A stretch of 62,961 nt of DNA from an uncultured Ruthenibacterium sp. (GCA_910587145.1 CAJUMH010000015.1:1-62961); one strand, 5' to 3'; shown: positions 15,534 through 24,039, numbered from the stretch's first letter. Notes: generated by a model from the letters alone, not told the origin. Translations and numbers: made by a program.

Positions 15534-16459
15534 GCTTTGAAGCGCAAAAGATTACCGGATACGCAAGCGGCATTGCCGCGCTGCCGGATAAAGTGGAAGG
15601 GCGCGCGGCGTGGCTGAAGGCCCAGTTCGACGCGCGCACGGACAGCGAGGTAAAAACGCAGCACAACGCGCTGTGCGACGCGCTGGCCGCGCCGGGGGCC
15701 GCGGCCAGCCTTGGCGCGCAGGCGCCGGCGGGCGTTGCGGCAAACCCCGCGCCAGACGCCGGCGCGGGGACAAGCGTACAGGCCGTGCTGCAGGGGCTGG
15801 CGGATCACGCAGAGGCGCACGCCGCCCGCGCCGATAACCCGCACGGCGTAACGGCCGCGCAGCTGAACGCCTATACACGCGCGCAGACAGACGACGCTAT
15901 TGCAGCGCGCATTGTGCAGATCGGCGCGGGCGATATGGCCCAAAGCGTTTACGACCCCGAGGGGCTTGGCGTGCCGCTTTTGCCGCGCGGCGGCGACGGC
16001 ACGCAGGTAACGGTGCTTTTTATGCCGGTGCAGCCGGACGAGGCGCTTTGCTCCGGCGAATCGCTCGGCGTGCTGTTCGGCAAGCTCGCGCATCGGCTGG
16101 CGGCGCTGGCCGACGCCATAGCGGGCAAAGCGGCGGCCATGCACACGCACACAAAAAGCGAGGTAGGCCTTGGCAACGTGAACAACACGGCAGACAGCGA
16201 AAAATCGGTAAAATACGCGGCCAGCGCCGGCGCGGCTGTCGATCAAACGGCGCGGAACGCCGCCGCCGTTGCCCAAACGGCGGCAAACACCGCGCAAACC
16301 GCCGCCAATGCGCGCATGCCGTATGCGGGCGGCACATTTACGGGGCACGTGGCGGCGCCGGGCTCCAACACCGCCACCTGGCGGCTGCGCAACGCGATTG
16401 TCACCGATTCCGGCTGGAGCCCCGTCAGCTCGAACAGCATCTGGTTCATCCGCAAATAA
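15530..16459 (+). CDS. tail fibre protein
   Basis: The 309-residue protein carries two well-known phage fibre motifs: NPHGVTAAQLNAYT (about residue 104) and HTHTKSEVGLGNVNNTADSE (about 204). Between them are alanine-rich helical stretches, and the C-terminus ends GWSPVSSNSIWFIRK. It should be a trimeric side-fibre or baseplate appendage. The start overlaps the previous stop (ATGA), so expression is coupled. Confidence 0.85.
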   Translation: MSFEAQKITGYASGIAALPDKVEGRAAWLKAQFDARTDSEVKTQHNALCDALAAPGAAASLGAQAPAGVAANPAPDAGAGTSVQAVLQGLADHAEAHAARADNPHGVTAAQLNAYTRAQTDDAIAARIVQIGAGDMAQSVYDPEGLGVPLLPRGGDGTQVTVLFMPVQPDEALCSGESLGVLFGKLAHRLAALADAIAGKAAAMHTHTKSEVGLGNVNNTADSEKSVKYAASAGAAVDQTARNAAAVAQTAANTAQTAANARMPYAGGTFTGHVAAPGSNTATWRLRNAIVTDSGWSPVSSNSIWFIRK

Positions 16460-16560
16460 AGCGGCGCAGGGGGCGGCGCACGGCGCGGGTGCTTTTCCGC
16501 GCCGGCTGCGGGCCTTGGCAAACATGGAGAACGGAGAGCATTGATTAGAAAGGAGGCCCC

Positions 16561-17121
16561 ATGCCCATTTACGACAGCGACGGCTCGGCCAACCGGGAGA
16601 TCGGCAGGGTATACGACCATAACGGCAGCGTCAATACGCAGATCGGCAAGGTGTACGACTCGAACGGCAGCGCCAACAGCTTACTATATCAATTTGCAAC
16701 AGAAAAAACACAGGTAATATACGACACTTCCGCTCACACAGGATGGTGGGCAAATTTTGGAACGGGTATTGCGAATGGACTTTACCGGCACTATACCGGA
16801 TCAGGCGAATATTTTTCCCCGTGGATCGATTTAACAAACTATACCAAAGTTACGATCCACCTATTTGTAAGATTATCAAATGGCGGCAGCGTAGGGCTGA
16901 ATTTTGGCTTTTGCCCGCAGTCGGATCCAATCAACTATCATTGGAACCAAGGTGTGGGGGTTAAGGGTTATGACACGTGGCAAGGGCCGGATCTTAAAGG
17001 CACATACGATATATCGTCGCTCACCGGCATATGGCGGATCAAGCAGCAAACATTCAATGGGCCGGATACCGCAAATACGTACCTTGGCAATTCCAATTTT
17101 ACCTATTTGGATTTTTCGTAA
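16561..17121 (+). CDS. probable receptor-binding / tail-tip protein
   Basis: The 186-residue protein starts with three repeats of the type YDSDGSANREIGRVYD, YDHNGSVNTQIGKVYD and YDSNGSANS. It then switches into an aromatic, Gly/Asn-rich beta domain (residues 40-186, for example GWWANFGTGIANGLYRHYTG). The first 120 bases are GC-rich like the phage; the rest is visibly AT-rich, as if the binding domain were imported. The start follows AGAAAGGAGGCCCC. Host binding is inferred from position and modular pattern. Confidence 0.7.
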   Translation: MPIYDSDGSANREIGRVYDHNGSVNTQIGKVYDSNGSANSLLYQFATEKTQVIYDTSAHTGWWANFGTGIANGLYRHYTGSGEYFSPWIDLTNYTKVTIHLFVRLSNGGSVGLNFGFCPQSDPINYHWNQGVGVKGYDTWQGPDLKGTYDISSLTGIWRIKQQTFNGPDTANTYLGNSNFTYLDFS

Positions 17122-17142
17122 ATTTATAAAGGAGAAAAAACA

Positions 17143-17556
17143 ATGAAGGCAATTTTTAAAAACGGCGCGGAGCTCGCCTATTTAAACGCCATCGAAACCG
17201 AGGAATACTGGGGCGGCAGCAGCCGGCGCACGCTCACGTTTACCTGCGCGCCGGACGCTGTTTCGGTGGACGTGCTGAACACGATTCTCAGCGACGCCGC
17301 CAATACCGAAACGCTGGAGCTCCACGGCTCGATCCCAACGGTGACAGAGCGGGACGGCGCGCCTGAAGAGGCGGAAATCCCCGTCACCAATTACTACGAC
17401 GGCTACACGATGAAGCTGAAGGTCGGCGTGGAAAAAGAGCGAACGCAGCCCGAAAGCCCGGAGAGCGCCGCCGTATACGAGGACAGGCTGGTATTCAAGC
17501 TGGGCCGGCCCACGTACATTGAACGGCAGCTGGCAAGGCTGGGGCTGGAGGTGTAA
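17143..17556 (+). CDS. phage protein of unknown function
   Basis: The 137-residue protein MKAIFKNGAELAYLNAIETE is a compact acidic protein with alternating beta pattern and ends RPTYIERQLARLGLEV. The start follows AAAGGAGAAAAAAC. It lies between the tail-tip gene and the endolysin. Similar small proteins in this place are often tail-associated, but I do not recognise a family. Confidence 0.65.
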   Translation: MKAIFKNGAELAYLNAIETEEYWGGSSRRTLTFTCAPDAVSVDVLNTILSDAANTETLELHGSIPTVTERDGAPEEAEIPVTNYYDGYTMKLKVGVEKERTQPESPESAAVYEDRLVFKLGRPTYIERQLARLGLEV

Positions 17557-17558
17557 GC

Positions 17559-18644
17559 ATGGCAGACAGTACTTTTGCGGCAAAATGGATCCCGGCCGAT
17601 ACGGGCAACTACACAAAAGACCGCGCGGCGCAGGGCGGGCGCATCGCCGAGATCACGGTGCACCACTGCGCGGGCGTGATGACGGTGGAAGCGCTGGGCG
17701 CGCTGTGGCAGCGCGTGGGGCGCAGGGGCTCCAGCCATTACGGCGTGCACGACGGCGCTGTGGGGCAGTATGTGGCCGAAAGCGATGTGGCGTGGACGAA
17801 CGGCAACTGGGCGGCGAACTGCCGTGCGGTGACCATCGAGGTGAGCAACAGCGGCGGCGCGCCGCAGTGGCCCGTCAGCGATGCCTCGCTGCAAACGCTG
17901 GCGCAGCTTGCGGCGGATATCGCGCGGCGCAACGGCCTCGGGGAGCTTTGCGTGGGCAAAAACCTCACGTATCACAGTATGTACGCGGCCACGGCGTGCC
18001 CGGGGCCGTATCTGCTGGCAAGGCTGCCGGACGTTGCGGCCAAGGCGAACGCCATCAACCGGGAATGGCGGCAGCAGCAGGCGGCGGCGTCGCAGGCGGG
18101 CGGCACAGCGCCGGGCGCGGGCGGGCCGCAAACGGGCGGCGACGCTCCGGCCGCCGCGCCGCTTTGCAAAGAGCCGGTAACGCTGTGCGTCGGCCCGGCC
18201 AGCGGCGGAGACCGGCGCACCCTGCGGGCGCTGGCGGAAAGCCTTTGCCTCGGCTACGCCGAGGACGCGGCCGGCCGCATGCGCATCGGCCCGGCCAGCG
18301 CGGGCGACCAGGTGACGATCCTGACAAAGGCCGCGGCGCTGGGGCTGGCCTATGGGGTGTATGAGCCGGAGGCGGCAGGCGGCGCGCAGCCGGGCGCGGA
18401 GGCGAGCGGCGAGGCGGCGCGCACCCAGCAGCTGCAGGCCGAGCTGGCGGCATTGAAGACCGCGCTGCAGGAGCTGCAGGGCCAGCGCGACGCCGCGCAA
18501 AAAACGGCCGAGCAGGCCGCGGCAGCGCTTTCGGCGGCAGAGGCCAGGGCGGAAAGCTATTTGCAAACGATGCGTGAGGCAAAAGCACAAACGGAAGGAT
18601 ATCTGCAAAAAATAAACGCGGCAAAGGCCGCGCTGGAGGGGTAA
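17559..18644 (+). CDS. endolysin: N-acetylmuramoyl-L-alanine amidase
   Basis: The 361-residue enzyme cleaves the bond between MurNAc and the stem peptide. Residues 20-160 are an Amidase_2 (T7-lysozyme-like) domain with zinc ligands in ITVHHCAG and in YHSMYAATACPGPYL (His and Cys). Residues 195-275 form a second alanine/glycine-rich module with two GPAS motifs, and 280-361 form a coiled coil (LQAELAALKTALQELQGQRD). No signal peptide is seen, so export relies on the holin encoded next. It starts two bases after the previous stop. Confidence 0.92.
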   Translation: MADSTFAAKWIPADTGNYTKDRAAQGGRIAEITVHHCAGVMTVEALGALWQRVGRRGSSHYGVHDGAVGQYVAESDVAWTNGNWAANCRAVTIEVSNSGGAPQWPVSDASLQTLAQLAADIARRNGLGELCVGKNLTYHSMYAATACPGPYLLARLPDVAAKANAINREWRQQQAAASQAGGTAPGAGGPQTGGDAPAAAPLCKEPVTLCVGPASGGDRRTLRALAESLCLGYAEDAAGRMRIGPASAGDQVTILTKAAALGLAYGVYEPEAAGGAQPGAEASGEAARTQQLQAELAALKTALQELQGQRDAAQKTAEQAAAALSAAEARAESYLQTMREAKAQTEGYLQKINAAKAALEG

Positions 18645-18646
18645 AA

Positions 18647-18898
18647 ATGATGAAGAATAAAACGGAGTACATCAAAAACTGGGCGGCCGCGGCCGGGGTG
18701 CGCGCGGTGAAAACCGTGGCGCAAACGGCGCTTGCCACCATCGGCACGGCGGCGGTGCTGGGTGCGGTGGATTGGCATATGGTGGCCAGCGCCGCGCTGC
18801 TGGCGGGCCTGCTGAGCCTGCTTACCAGCGTGGCGGGCCTGCCGGAGGTGGAGCGTGTGCAGCCCGAAGGGGCGCAGAGTGATGCCCCCGGGCTGTAA
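18647..18898 (+). CDS. r1t-type holin
   Basis: The 83-residue protein contains VKTVAQTALATIGTAAVLGA and VASAALLAGLLSLLTSVAGLP, two membrane segments with the pattern of the phage r1t holin family, and a hydrophilic tail. It should permeabilise the membrane so that the amidase reaches the wall. Start ATGATG follows the amidase stop by two bases, giving a tight lysis module. Confidence 0.88.
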   Translation: MMKNKTEYIKNWAAAAGVRAVKTVAQTALATIGTAAVLGAVDWHMVASAALLAGLLSLLTSVAGLPEVERVQPEGAQSDAPGL

Positions 18899-18926
18899 GG
18901 CAATGGACAAAGGGGGAACAGGCAGT

Positions 18927-19247
18927 ATGGAAACGGGCATCACGTCGGCCATCCAGCGCAACGAGCACGAGGAATTCGCGCGGCGCATCACGGAGGAGAA
19001 CGAGCGGCAGAACCACCGGCTGGCAGTTTTGGAAGAAAACACGCGCCGGCTGGAAAAGCTGAACGTTTCCATCGAGCGGCTGGCTGTAAACATGGAAAAC
19101 ATGCTCAAAGAGCAGCTGCATCAGGGCCGGCGGCTGGAACAGTTGGAGGCGCGCGACGGCGAGCTGTGGCGCAAGGTGCTGGCGCACGCCGTTACCACCG
19201 CGGTGGGCGCGGTGCTGGGGTACCTGCTTTTGCAGGCGGGCATATAA
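18927..19247 (+). CDS. XhlA-like holin partner
   Basis: The 106-residue protein has a long charged coiled coil (HRLAVLEENTRRLEKLNVSI) and one C-terminal membrane segment (AVTTAVGAVLGYLLLQAGI). This layout matches hemolysin XhlA, which cooperates with holins in Firmicute phages and defective prophages. The ATG at 18927 follows AAAGGGGGAACAGGCAGT and is preferred over 18903. Confidence 0.8.
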   Translation: METGITSAIQRNEHEEFARRITEENERQNHRLAVLEENTRRLEKLNVSIERLAVNMENMLKEQLHQGRRLEQLEARDGELWRKVLAHAVTTAVGAVLGYLLLQAGI

Positions 19248-19265
19248 CAGAAAGGAGCAAACAGA

Positions 19266-20207
19266 ATGGCAGGCTTGTATTACGACCCAACAGCGGATAT
19301 CAACAGCTTTTACGCGCAGCAGCAAAGCATTGCGCAGGCGGCCGCGCAGCGGCAGGCAGAAATACTGCTGCAGCAATACGAACGCAGCGTGGCGGCGCAG
19401 CAGGAGGCGCGCGCCCGGCAGGAGGCGGCCGCCCTGGCGGGCTACAATTCGCTTTTGGAGGCGGCCAAGGCGCGCTACGACAACGCGCTTTCGCAGCGCC
19501 GGCAAAATTACGACAAGGCGGTTGGAGACGTAAACGGCGCCTCGGAGCGCGCAATGCAGCAGGCGTATCTTTCCAGCGAGCTGCAAAAGCGCAACATCGG
19601 TCAGCAGCTGGCGGCGCTGGGGCGCAGCGGGGGAGCGAGCGAAACAACGCTTTTGAACATGGCGAACCATTACGGCAACGCGCGCGGAGCCATCGATCAA
19701 AACCGCACGTCGCAGCTGGGCACGCTGGCCTCGCAGCTTGCCGCGGGGAACGCGGGCGATCTGGATACGTACAACAACGCCAAGGCGAGCTACGATTACG
19801 ATTACCAGACAAAACTTGCCGATCTTGCGAACGCCATGCAGGAAAAGCTGCTGGGCTACAGCAACGCGTATGCCGGCGGCCTTGCGCAGCTGGAGCAAAA
19901 CAAAGAGCAGCAGCTGGCGCAGCTGCGCGCGGCGCACCAGGACGCGCTGATGCAAACGCGGCAGGAGCAGGCGGCGCAGGCCGCCCGCAGGCAGACGGTG
20001 AGTGCGGGCGGCAGCAAAAAAAGCTACAGCAGGAGCCATGGCAGCGGAAACGCCGCCGGTACCGGCGGCAGTTACACCCCGGCAGTTACAAAAACGGCGC
20101 AGCCCAGGCCAAAAACGGGCGGCAGCATCGGCGCGGCCTCGAACGGGGTGTCCTCCAAACCGGCAGGCGGCGGGGGAAGCAGCGTCTACAGAATGGCGGT
20201 ACGGTAA
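19266..20207 (+). CDS. coiled-coil virion protein
   Basis: The 313-residue protein is mostly Gln/Ala-rich helix (QQQSIAQAAAQRQAEILLQQ; YERSVAAQQEARARQEAAAL). It ends in a Gly/Ser-rich low-complexity tail. The start follows AGAAAGGAGCAAACAG. Its helical, alanine-rich character and place before the long downstream gene suggest an internal ejection-type or fibre-like virion protein. I do not recognise a named family. Confidence 0.65.
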   Translation: MAGLYYDPTADINSFYAQQQSIAQAAAQRQAEILLQQYERSVAAQQEARARQEAAALAGYNSLLEAAKARYDNALSQRRQNYDKAVGDVNGASERAMQQAYLSSELQKRNIGQQLAALGRSGGASETTLLNMANHYGNARGAIDQNRTSQLGTLASQLAAGNAGDLDTYNNAKASYDYDYQTKLADLANAMQEKLLGYSNAYAGGLAQLEQNKEQQLAQLRAAHQDALMQTRQEQAAQAARRQTVSAGGSKKSYSRSHGSGNAAGTGGSYTPAVTKTAQPRPKTGGSIGAASNGVSSKPAGGGGSSVYRMAVR

Positions 20208-20212
20208 ATTCT

Positions 20213-20242
20213 CCGGAGCGCCGCCTTTTGGCGGCGCTCCGG
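20213..20242 (+). terminator. strong hairpin between coiled-coil and ejection genes
   Basis: CCGGAGCGCCGCC pairs perfectly with GGCGGCGCTCCGG around a TTTT loop. No U-tract follows, so processing or partial termination is more likely than a full stop. Confidence 0.5.
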
Positions 20243-20262
20243 AAACCAAACGGAAGATGAAG

Positions 20263-22576
20263 ATGGCGGTAAATATTTTTTACAAAGAAAAAAAGAACAA
20301 GGCAAAGCCGGCCCTCGGCGATATCAACGCGGCGGCCCCGCGCGTGCAAAGCGCGCAACGTTTGCAGAGCGCAGCGCCGCAAACGGAAAAGTACGAAAAA
20401 TCGCCCAGCGAGCTGGGCGAAGAAGTGCTGGCCCTGATGCTGAGCGAGGACGCAAAGGAGCGCGCCGCGGCCACACCAGCGCCGCCGAAAATCAGGGCGG
20501 CTGCGGGAACCCCAAAAGCGGCGCAGTATGGCCGCTTTACGCAAGAGGCCGCCGAGAATGCCAAAACGACGCAGTATGGCAGCGGCTTTACAGAAAAAAC
20601 CGCTGCCGGGAATCGGAAAACCGCGCCCTATGGCGGCGCCGGGGCCGGGCGGATGACCGCGCAATACGAGCCGCCGCTGGATCCGCAGCCGCAAGCCCTC
20701 GCGGCCGCCGGCTTGGACGACAACGCCATTCGGGGTGTGCAGTGGAGAAACGACTTCCCCAGTGTGATGCAGGAGATCAACCAAAAGTTTCAAAAGCTCG
20801 ATGAAATAACGTCTCCCATCCATGCCACGCCCGAATGGCAGACGCAGGCGGCGGCGCAGGATCTTGCGTATGCCGGGCTGGACGCAAACGCACAGCAGGG
20901 CCTGGCATACGGCGACGGCATTTTCCGCCTCGGCCAAAAAAGTAGAGGAAATAACGGCTCCCATTCGCGCCACACCAGAGTGGCAGGCGCAGGCGGCGGC
21001 GCAAAATCTTGCCTATGCAGGTTTGGACGGGAATACGCTTCGGGTCGCAGGCACATCGAAACAGCTCTGGGACGATACGCATATCGCAGAGGGGAAATCG
21101 GCGCCGCTTTATTGGCTGGAAAAGATCCTGAGCGGAGCGGCAATGGGCGTGGAAGGCGCATATAACAACTTCATTGATTGGGGAAGGGCCGGAGTAAACG
21201 CCGATCTGATGCAGCAGATGCAGCAGGCGCAGCAGTTTGTATGGCTGGGAGAACCCTACCAGCGGAATGCCGACCTCATTGCGAATTGTGCGCAGACGAT
21301 ACAGGAAGCCCTGCCGGAGGCAGCGGAGAATTTGCGCAGCCACAGAGCGGCGGAATATGGGCGGCAGGTCGAAGACGAATACGACGCCGGGGGATATATC
21401 AAATTGATAGGAGATATCTTTTCCACCGGGGGACAAATGCTGCCGACAATGGGGATCAACGCATTGACCGGAGGCACAGGCGGCCTGCCGTATATCTTTT
21501 CCTCGGCGGCAGGCAACGCTGCGGCCGAGGCGCGCGCAGGCGGAGCAAATGAGGATCTGTCGTTTGGATACGGGCTGGCTTCGGGCGCTTTGGAAGTGGC
21601 GACGGAAAAGATGTTCGACGGCTTTCCAGGTATGAAGGGGGGATGGATGGATGATTTACTGGCAGACACTGCCGAAACAAATGTGGGCCGTGCCTTATTG
21701 AAGGCGGCAAAGGATTCGGCGGGCGAAGGCATAGAAGAGATCGTAAGCGGTTTTGTGCAGCCCTTCCTTGCAAAGATGTGGAACGGAGACGAGCGCGGTT
21801 TTTGGCAAACGCTTGTGGAAAGTGCTCCGGAAGCATTGTACGAAGGCCTTCTGGGCAGTGTGAGCAGTTTCGGAATGGGTGCGCCGGGCAATTACGCAAA
21901 CCTTCAGAATGCGCGCATCGTGGACGCGGCGCTCGATACGATGAACCGCGGCGGAACCCTTTCGGACGCACAGCTGGCCGAAGCGAATGCTGCGATCAAG
22001 GCGCTGACCGGCCGGTGGGGCGAAAACAGCAAGTGGAGCGGCAACGCGGTTCAGCAATGGGAGGGCATAAAGAACGGGGATCTCGGTGGCCTGCTCCCAC
22101 AGACGGCGCAAAACCCGGAGGCGATTGCCGAGCAGAACAGGCAATTTGCAAAGGAAAATCAATTTTCATTCCCAACAGAGCGCTGGACACAAACAGAGAA
22201 CGATGATATAATAAACAATACAGAAGATGCCCTGCACAATGAAGATGGTTTCGAAATGGGCCGCAGTGTTGGGGCAAAGGCGAAAAACTATGAAGTAATT
22301 GATCCGCGTACAAATGAACGCTTTCAGTTTTCAGAGGGAACAAAAGTTAAAAATCCTGAAATCTTTGCAGGGAAAGGTGGCGTTAAGAAATTAAGGAGGG
22401 AAACGGCGTATGGGCTATCAGAACAAATTGGCGGAACACCATCAGAGTGGCAACATTGTAAAGGAATCGGCACGATCGATTTTTATGGAGAAGATCGGGA
22501 TGCAGAGGTCCATTGGTTTCAAGAATCAACTGTTGGAAAGCATAAGTTTCGAATTAAAAAATGGTTAGATGAGTGA
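20263..22576 (+). pseudogene. large virion protein with toxin-like C-terminus, split by a frameshift
   Basis: Two frames together encode about 770 residues. Frame one (20263-20940) opens MAVNIFYKEKKNKAKPALGD and reaches a repeat LDEITSPIHATPEWQTQAAA. The next copy, VEEITAPIRATPEWQAQAAA, is in the +1 frame, which then stays open to 22576. One surplus A in the AAAAAA run at 20936-20941 explains the shift. The middle part has hydrophobic segments (GGQMLPTMGINALTGGTGGL) like ejection proteins. The C-terminal 60 residues (WQHCKGIGTIDFYGEDRDAE, ending FRIKKWLDE) resemble small toxin/nuclease tips of phage polyvalent proteins. A sequencing error is possible. Confidence 0.75.
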
Positions 22577-22584
22577 GGTGCATT

Positions 22585-22758
22585 ATGGAAAAACGTCCGG
22601 GAATGAAAGTACGGTGGATTGGTCAAACGGATTCCCTTATAATTACCCACGGAAAGATATATACCGTTCTTTCTATAGAAAAAGACTGGTACCGAATTGT
22701 GGACGATAGCGGGGATGATTATTTATATCCTCCGCAACTGTTCGAAATTGTAGAATAA
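22585..22758 (+). CDS. putative immunity protein to the toxin tip
   Basis: The 57-residue protein begins MEKRPGMKVRWIGQTDSLII and ends DDYLYPPQLFEIVE, with an SH3-like beta pattern. It starts eight bases after the toxin-tip gene with GTGAGGTG as ribosome-binding site. Small proteins of this pattern recur next to toxin-like C-termini in Firmicutes, so an immunity role is likely but inferred. It is AT-rich like the toxin tip, as if both came together. Confidence 0.65.
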   Translation: MEKRPGMKVRWIGQTDSLIITHGKIYTVLSIEKDWYRIVDDSGDDYLYPPQLFEIVE

Positions 22759-22814
22759 ACATCTATTGATATTTAATACATAAGCAGGATACAGATCAAT
22801 AGATATAATTTTGT

Positions 22815-22862
22815 AAAAACAGATTCCCGCTATGGCTTAGTGTTAGCCGGGAATCTGTTTTT
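22815..22862 (+). terminator. terminator after toxin/immunity pair
   Basis: AAAAACAGATTCCCG pairs perfectly with CGGGAATCTGTTTTT (15 bases), with an inner GCTA/TAGC extension. T-runs on both strands make it a good bidirectional terminator. It closes the structural operon. Confidence 0.85.
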
Positions 22863-22882
22863 GCATTTCCAGTTATTTTAAA

Positions 22883-23053
22883 GAGGAAGGAAACTTGCGC
22901 CATGCGTCGCCATGCGTAGAATTCAGCAAAAAAATAAACGGCACCTACTATGTTGTAGAAGCCGTATCAGATGCAAAAGCAAATTATATTATATCTGCCC
23001 ATATATTGGCAGAAGGGAAGCAACCGTTTGGAGAAAAGGGAACAAAAAAATAA
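22883..23053 (+). pseudogene. orphan C-terminal toxin-tip fragment (PBECR-like)
   Basis: This open stretch without its own start encodes a fragment beginning EEGNLRHASPCVEFSKKING, then TYYVVEAVSDAKANYIISAH, and a stop at 23051. The pattern resembles the end of the barnase/EndoU/colicin/RelE-like nuclease domains at the C-terminus of phage head and polyvalent proteins. It is unrelated to the tip of the gene at 20263. It therefore looks like an alternative tip parked downstream, as in polymorphic-toxin loci. Confidence 0.55.
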
Positions 23054-23095
23054 CAGGATTTCAATCCGCAGATGCACAAGCCCCTGCGCTAACGT

Positions 23096-23556
23096 CCGAT
23101 TTTTACAAAGAAAAACAAGGCAAGGCCGGCCCTCGGCGAGATCAACGCGGCGGCCCCGCGCGCAAAGCGCGCAGCAGGCCCTGACCAACAACATGGGCAA
23201 AGGCAGCAGGTGGAGCCGCAGCACCGAACGGGAATGGATGGATGCGACAAGGAATTGGCCGCCGGAAACCTTTCACAGCGATTTTAAGATCATCAAGATC
23301 GAAAACGAACAAAATTATCGAGCAGCCGGGCGAGGGGAGGCAGATGTATTCGGCGATGGGAATTCAGCGATGGGAAAAACCCGGAAATCAACGCACATTC
23401 GCAGTGGGGGGGATCGGAGCAATTTACGGAACCGCGCGCGGGCGTGGAATACCACGAGATAATCCTTATCTTTTCCCTCCGGAGGCATTTGAAATTGCTG
23501 AAGGAGGAAAAGACGAATACACAGGGCCCTATGCGAAAAAAACTTACACATATTAG
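23096..23556 (+). pseudogene. decayed duplicate of virion-protein 5' end plus second immunity remnant
   Basis: Positions 23100-23170 nearly repeat 20275-20355, the 5' end of the large virion gene (shared stretch GGCCGGCCCTCGGCGA), with small indels that break the frame. Further on, an open frame ends RDNPYLFPPEAFEIAEGG, which mirrors DDYLYPPQLFEIVE of the immunity gene at 22585. No intact gene remains. The stretch looks like a second head-tip-immunity cassette that has decayed. Confidence 0.6.
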
Positions 23557-23576
23557 GGGATGCATGAGATCGGGGG

Positions 23577-23750
23577 CCGAAAAACGGAGGACCGGATGCC
23601 GAAAAACAGAAGACCGGGGGCCGAAAAACAGAAGACCGGATGCCGAAAAACGGAAGACCGGGGGCTGAAAAACAGAAGACCGGGGGCCGAAAAACAGAAG
23701 ACCGGATGCCGAAGGACGGAAGATCAGGGCCGAAAAACAGACAGACCGCG
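23577..23750. repeat. 22-bp minisatellite, about 8 copies
   Basis: The unit CCGAAAAACAGAAGACCGG plus GGG or ATG is repeated without spacers about eight times; the two endings partly alternate, hinting at a 44-base higher-order unit. The last two copies are degenerate. Frames through it are arginine-rich or phenylalanine/serine-rich and unlikely to be genes. It marks the boundary between phage debris and the surface-protein gene. Confidence 0.85.
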
Positions 23751-24039
23751 AAACGTTAGTGAACGCCCCGAGCCCCAAATGGCAAAAAACACCGGCGCGC
23801 CGGGAATTTTCAGGATTTTTTGTTGACATTCGAGGGGATTTTTTGTAGATTTATAAGTGGGAAATTGGCTTGCCCGGTTCCGCACAAAGGGCGGAACCGG
23901 CTTTGTGGCGGTTAAACGGCTTTGCGCGGCGCAAGGGCAGGCAGGTTGCGGTTGCCGGGGCTCCTTCTTTTTTCGGCGGCGGAGCGACGTTTTCCGCTTT
24001 TGTTTTTATGATAAACGCAAACAAAAAGAGGTGTGTTCG
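23751..24039 (+). promoter_or_regulatory. leader region of surface-protein gene
   Basis: TTGACA at 23823-23828 is followed by TAGATT (23848) with a 19-base spacer, a plausible but weak promoter. A stem GGTTCCG/CGGAACC near 23877-23901 sits in the leader. No gene or recognised riboswitch is seen. AAAAAGAGGTGTGTTCG supplies the ribosome-binding site for 24040. Confidence 0.4.

Noticed and set aside
20936..20941. Programmed -1 ribosomal frameshift at the A6 run
   Set aside because: The downstream frame is +1 relative to the upstream one, so -1 slippage would not join them; mutation or sequencing error is simpler.
23577..23750. CRISPR array
   Set aside because: The 22-base units are contiguous without unique spacers, and no cas genes are present in the window.
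23823..24039. c-di-GMP riboswitch before the surface-protein gene
   Set aside because: A hairpin is present, but the conserved GEMM core is not.
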